A stretch of 64,000 nucleotides of DNA, from positions 1 through 64,000 of the forward strand of contig NZ_SATR01000026.1 in NCBI RefSeq assembly GCF_004551525.1. Reading direction: 5' to 3'. Within the stretch, counting starts at the first letter, position 1. Each line of letters opens with the position of its first letter. The translations under genes were made by a program, and so were the position numbers. The DNA comes from Vibrio ouci (GTDB lineage: Bacteria > Pseudomonadota > Gammaproteobacteria > Enterobacterales > Vibrionaceae). Shown here in pieces: positions 63,361 through 64,000 of the stretch. Below the pieces are notes generated by a model, which saw nothing but the letters and a program-made list of their open reading frames with translations, was not told the origin of the DNA and searched no databases.

Positions 63361-64000
63361 ATGATGCGACTCTCAAAACACAGAACTCTCCCATACCTTT
63401 CTGGACGATTTTTTGATGGGATTTCCTCTGGCTTATTCATGATGGCGCTACCTTGGATCATCTTAGCTGAACCAAACATGGGGACTTTTGTTGCCATGAC
63501 TGCGCTTGCTTGTACCGCGACGTCGTTTGTCTTAACCCCATTTTTCTCAACTTTGATCGACAGACATTCACGTAAAACGTTATTAGTCGTGGTGCAAGGT
63601 ATTCAATCGGCAACCGCTGCTGTCGTTTTGATCATCTATTACTTTTCATCCGGCTCGCCTTGGTTACTTGCCGCGGCTCAAATGGTGTTCTGGGTCACTA
63701 GTAATTTGGCTTGGTCAACTAACAATGCGTTCACGCAAGAGAACTATGAGCAACATGAGTATGCCTCCATTTCTGGTAAGCAAGAGATAGTCATGCAAGG
63801 TACAACACTAGGCGCGGGCGCTTTAGGAGTGGTGCTTCTTCAAACATGGGGAATGCTTGAATTCGCCGCCTTCGCGATGGCAGCTTCATTTATCGCCACA
63901 CTAAGTTACATTGTCACGCCATATAGACAGCAACTTAGAAATAGCCAGTCGATACCTTTTATTCAGCAGTTGAAAGAGAGTAAGGATATCTTCGCCAAAC
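63361..64000 (+). CDS. MFS transporter, 5' part (cut by window end)
   Basis: An open frame from ATG at 63361 (AAGGA six bases upstream) runs past the window edge for at least 213 codons. The N-terminus (LSGRFFDGISSGLFMMALPWI) and loop LIDRHSRKTLLVVVQG mark a major facilitator protein, with six or so hydrophobic segments seen. It is preceded by a SoxR box, so it is probably a SoxR-induced drug or antibiotic efflux pump. Confidence 0.85.
   Translation, partial: MMRLSKHRTLPYLSGRFFDGISSGLFMMALPWIILAEPNMGTFVAMTALACTATSFVLTPFFSTLIDRHSRKTLLVVVQGIQSATAAVVLIIYYFSSGSPWLLAAAQMVFWVTSNLAWSTNNAFTQENYEQHEYASISGKQEIVMQGTTLGAGALGVVLLQTWGMLEFAAFAMAASFIATLSYIVTPYRQQLRNSQSIPFIQQLKESKDIFAK

Overview
The window reads as chromosomal DNA of a marine gammaproteobacterium, almost certainly Vibrionaceae (Vibrio or a close relative). 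This rests on protein resemblance (DUF3332 lipoprotein, DUF3360 permease, divergent cosR/BCCT transporter pair, DUF4382 lipoprotein, HopJ-family protein), on moderate-to-low GC, and on many sensory genes (two chemotaxis receptors, three GGDEF proteins). No phage, transposon, CRISPR array or rRNA was seen.

Layout. 1-3000: a partial ORF, a HopJ-family gene and a chemotaxis receptor. 3.2-15.9 kb: two divergent catabolic operons sharing one control region. The leftward operon (thiolase, mmsA, acyl-CoA dehydrogenase, enoyl-CoA hydratase, 3-hydroxyisobutyryl-CoA hydrolase, mmsB, SDR) degrades valine and isoleucine. The rightward operon (liuR, liuA, liuB, liuC, liuE) degrades leucine but lacks liuD, the biotin-carrying subunit of methylcrotonyl-CoA carboxylase. 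16-20.5 kb: tRNA-Gly, an SBP-GGDEF sensor, a chemotaxis receptor split by a one-base frameshift in a run of seven A, and a DUF3332 lipoprotein. 21-29.8 kb: a Na+/alanine-type symporter, branched-chain 2-oxoacid dehydrogenase (bkdA1-A2-B, no E3), etfBA and the divergent ETF-quinone oxidoreductase. The etf promoter region carries another copy of the LiuR-type motif, so the acyl-CoA dehydrogenases and their electron acceptors appear to form one regulon.

29.8-43.3 kb: a sensor with a DUF294 nucleotidyltransferase-like domain, a DUF3360 permease, an OFA-type MFS carrier, a VRR-NUC nuclease, a LysR regulator divergent from an HlyD/DUF2955 efflux pair, and a fatty acid cis/trans isomerase with a small acidic protein. 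43.5-48 kb: fhs with a strong PurR box at its promoter, then a cNMP-CBS-DUF294 protein paired with a DEDD exonuclease. 48-55 kb: BCCT transporter with divergent cosR-like MarR gene, GGDEF protein, Lrp regulator divergent from an EamA transporter, a cysteine-rich DUF1289/CWC protein and an EmrD-like pump. 55-64 kb: DUF4382 lipoprotein, a tRNA-Cys/Leu/Cys cluster, HAD and flavodoxin-fold proteins, YitT, an SBP + diguanylate cyclase operon, an MsrA variant, an AEC transporter, and soxR divergent from an MFS pump cut off by the window end, with a near-perfect SoxR box in a 19-bp promoter spacer.

The main themes are branched-chain amino acid catabolism under LiuR, and periplasmic sensing coupled to c-di-GMP. 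All functional names come from recognising protein families by eye; no searches were run.
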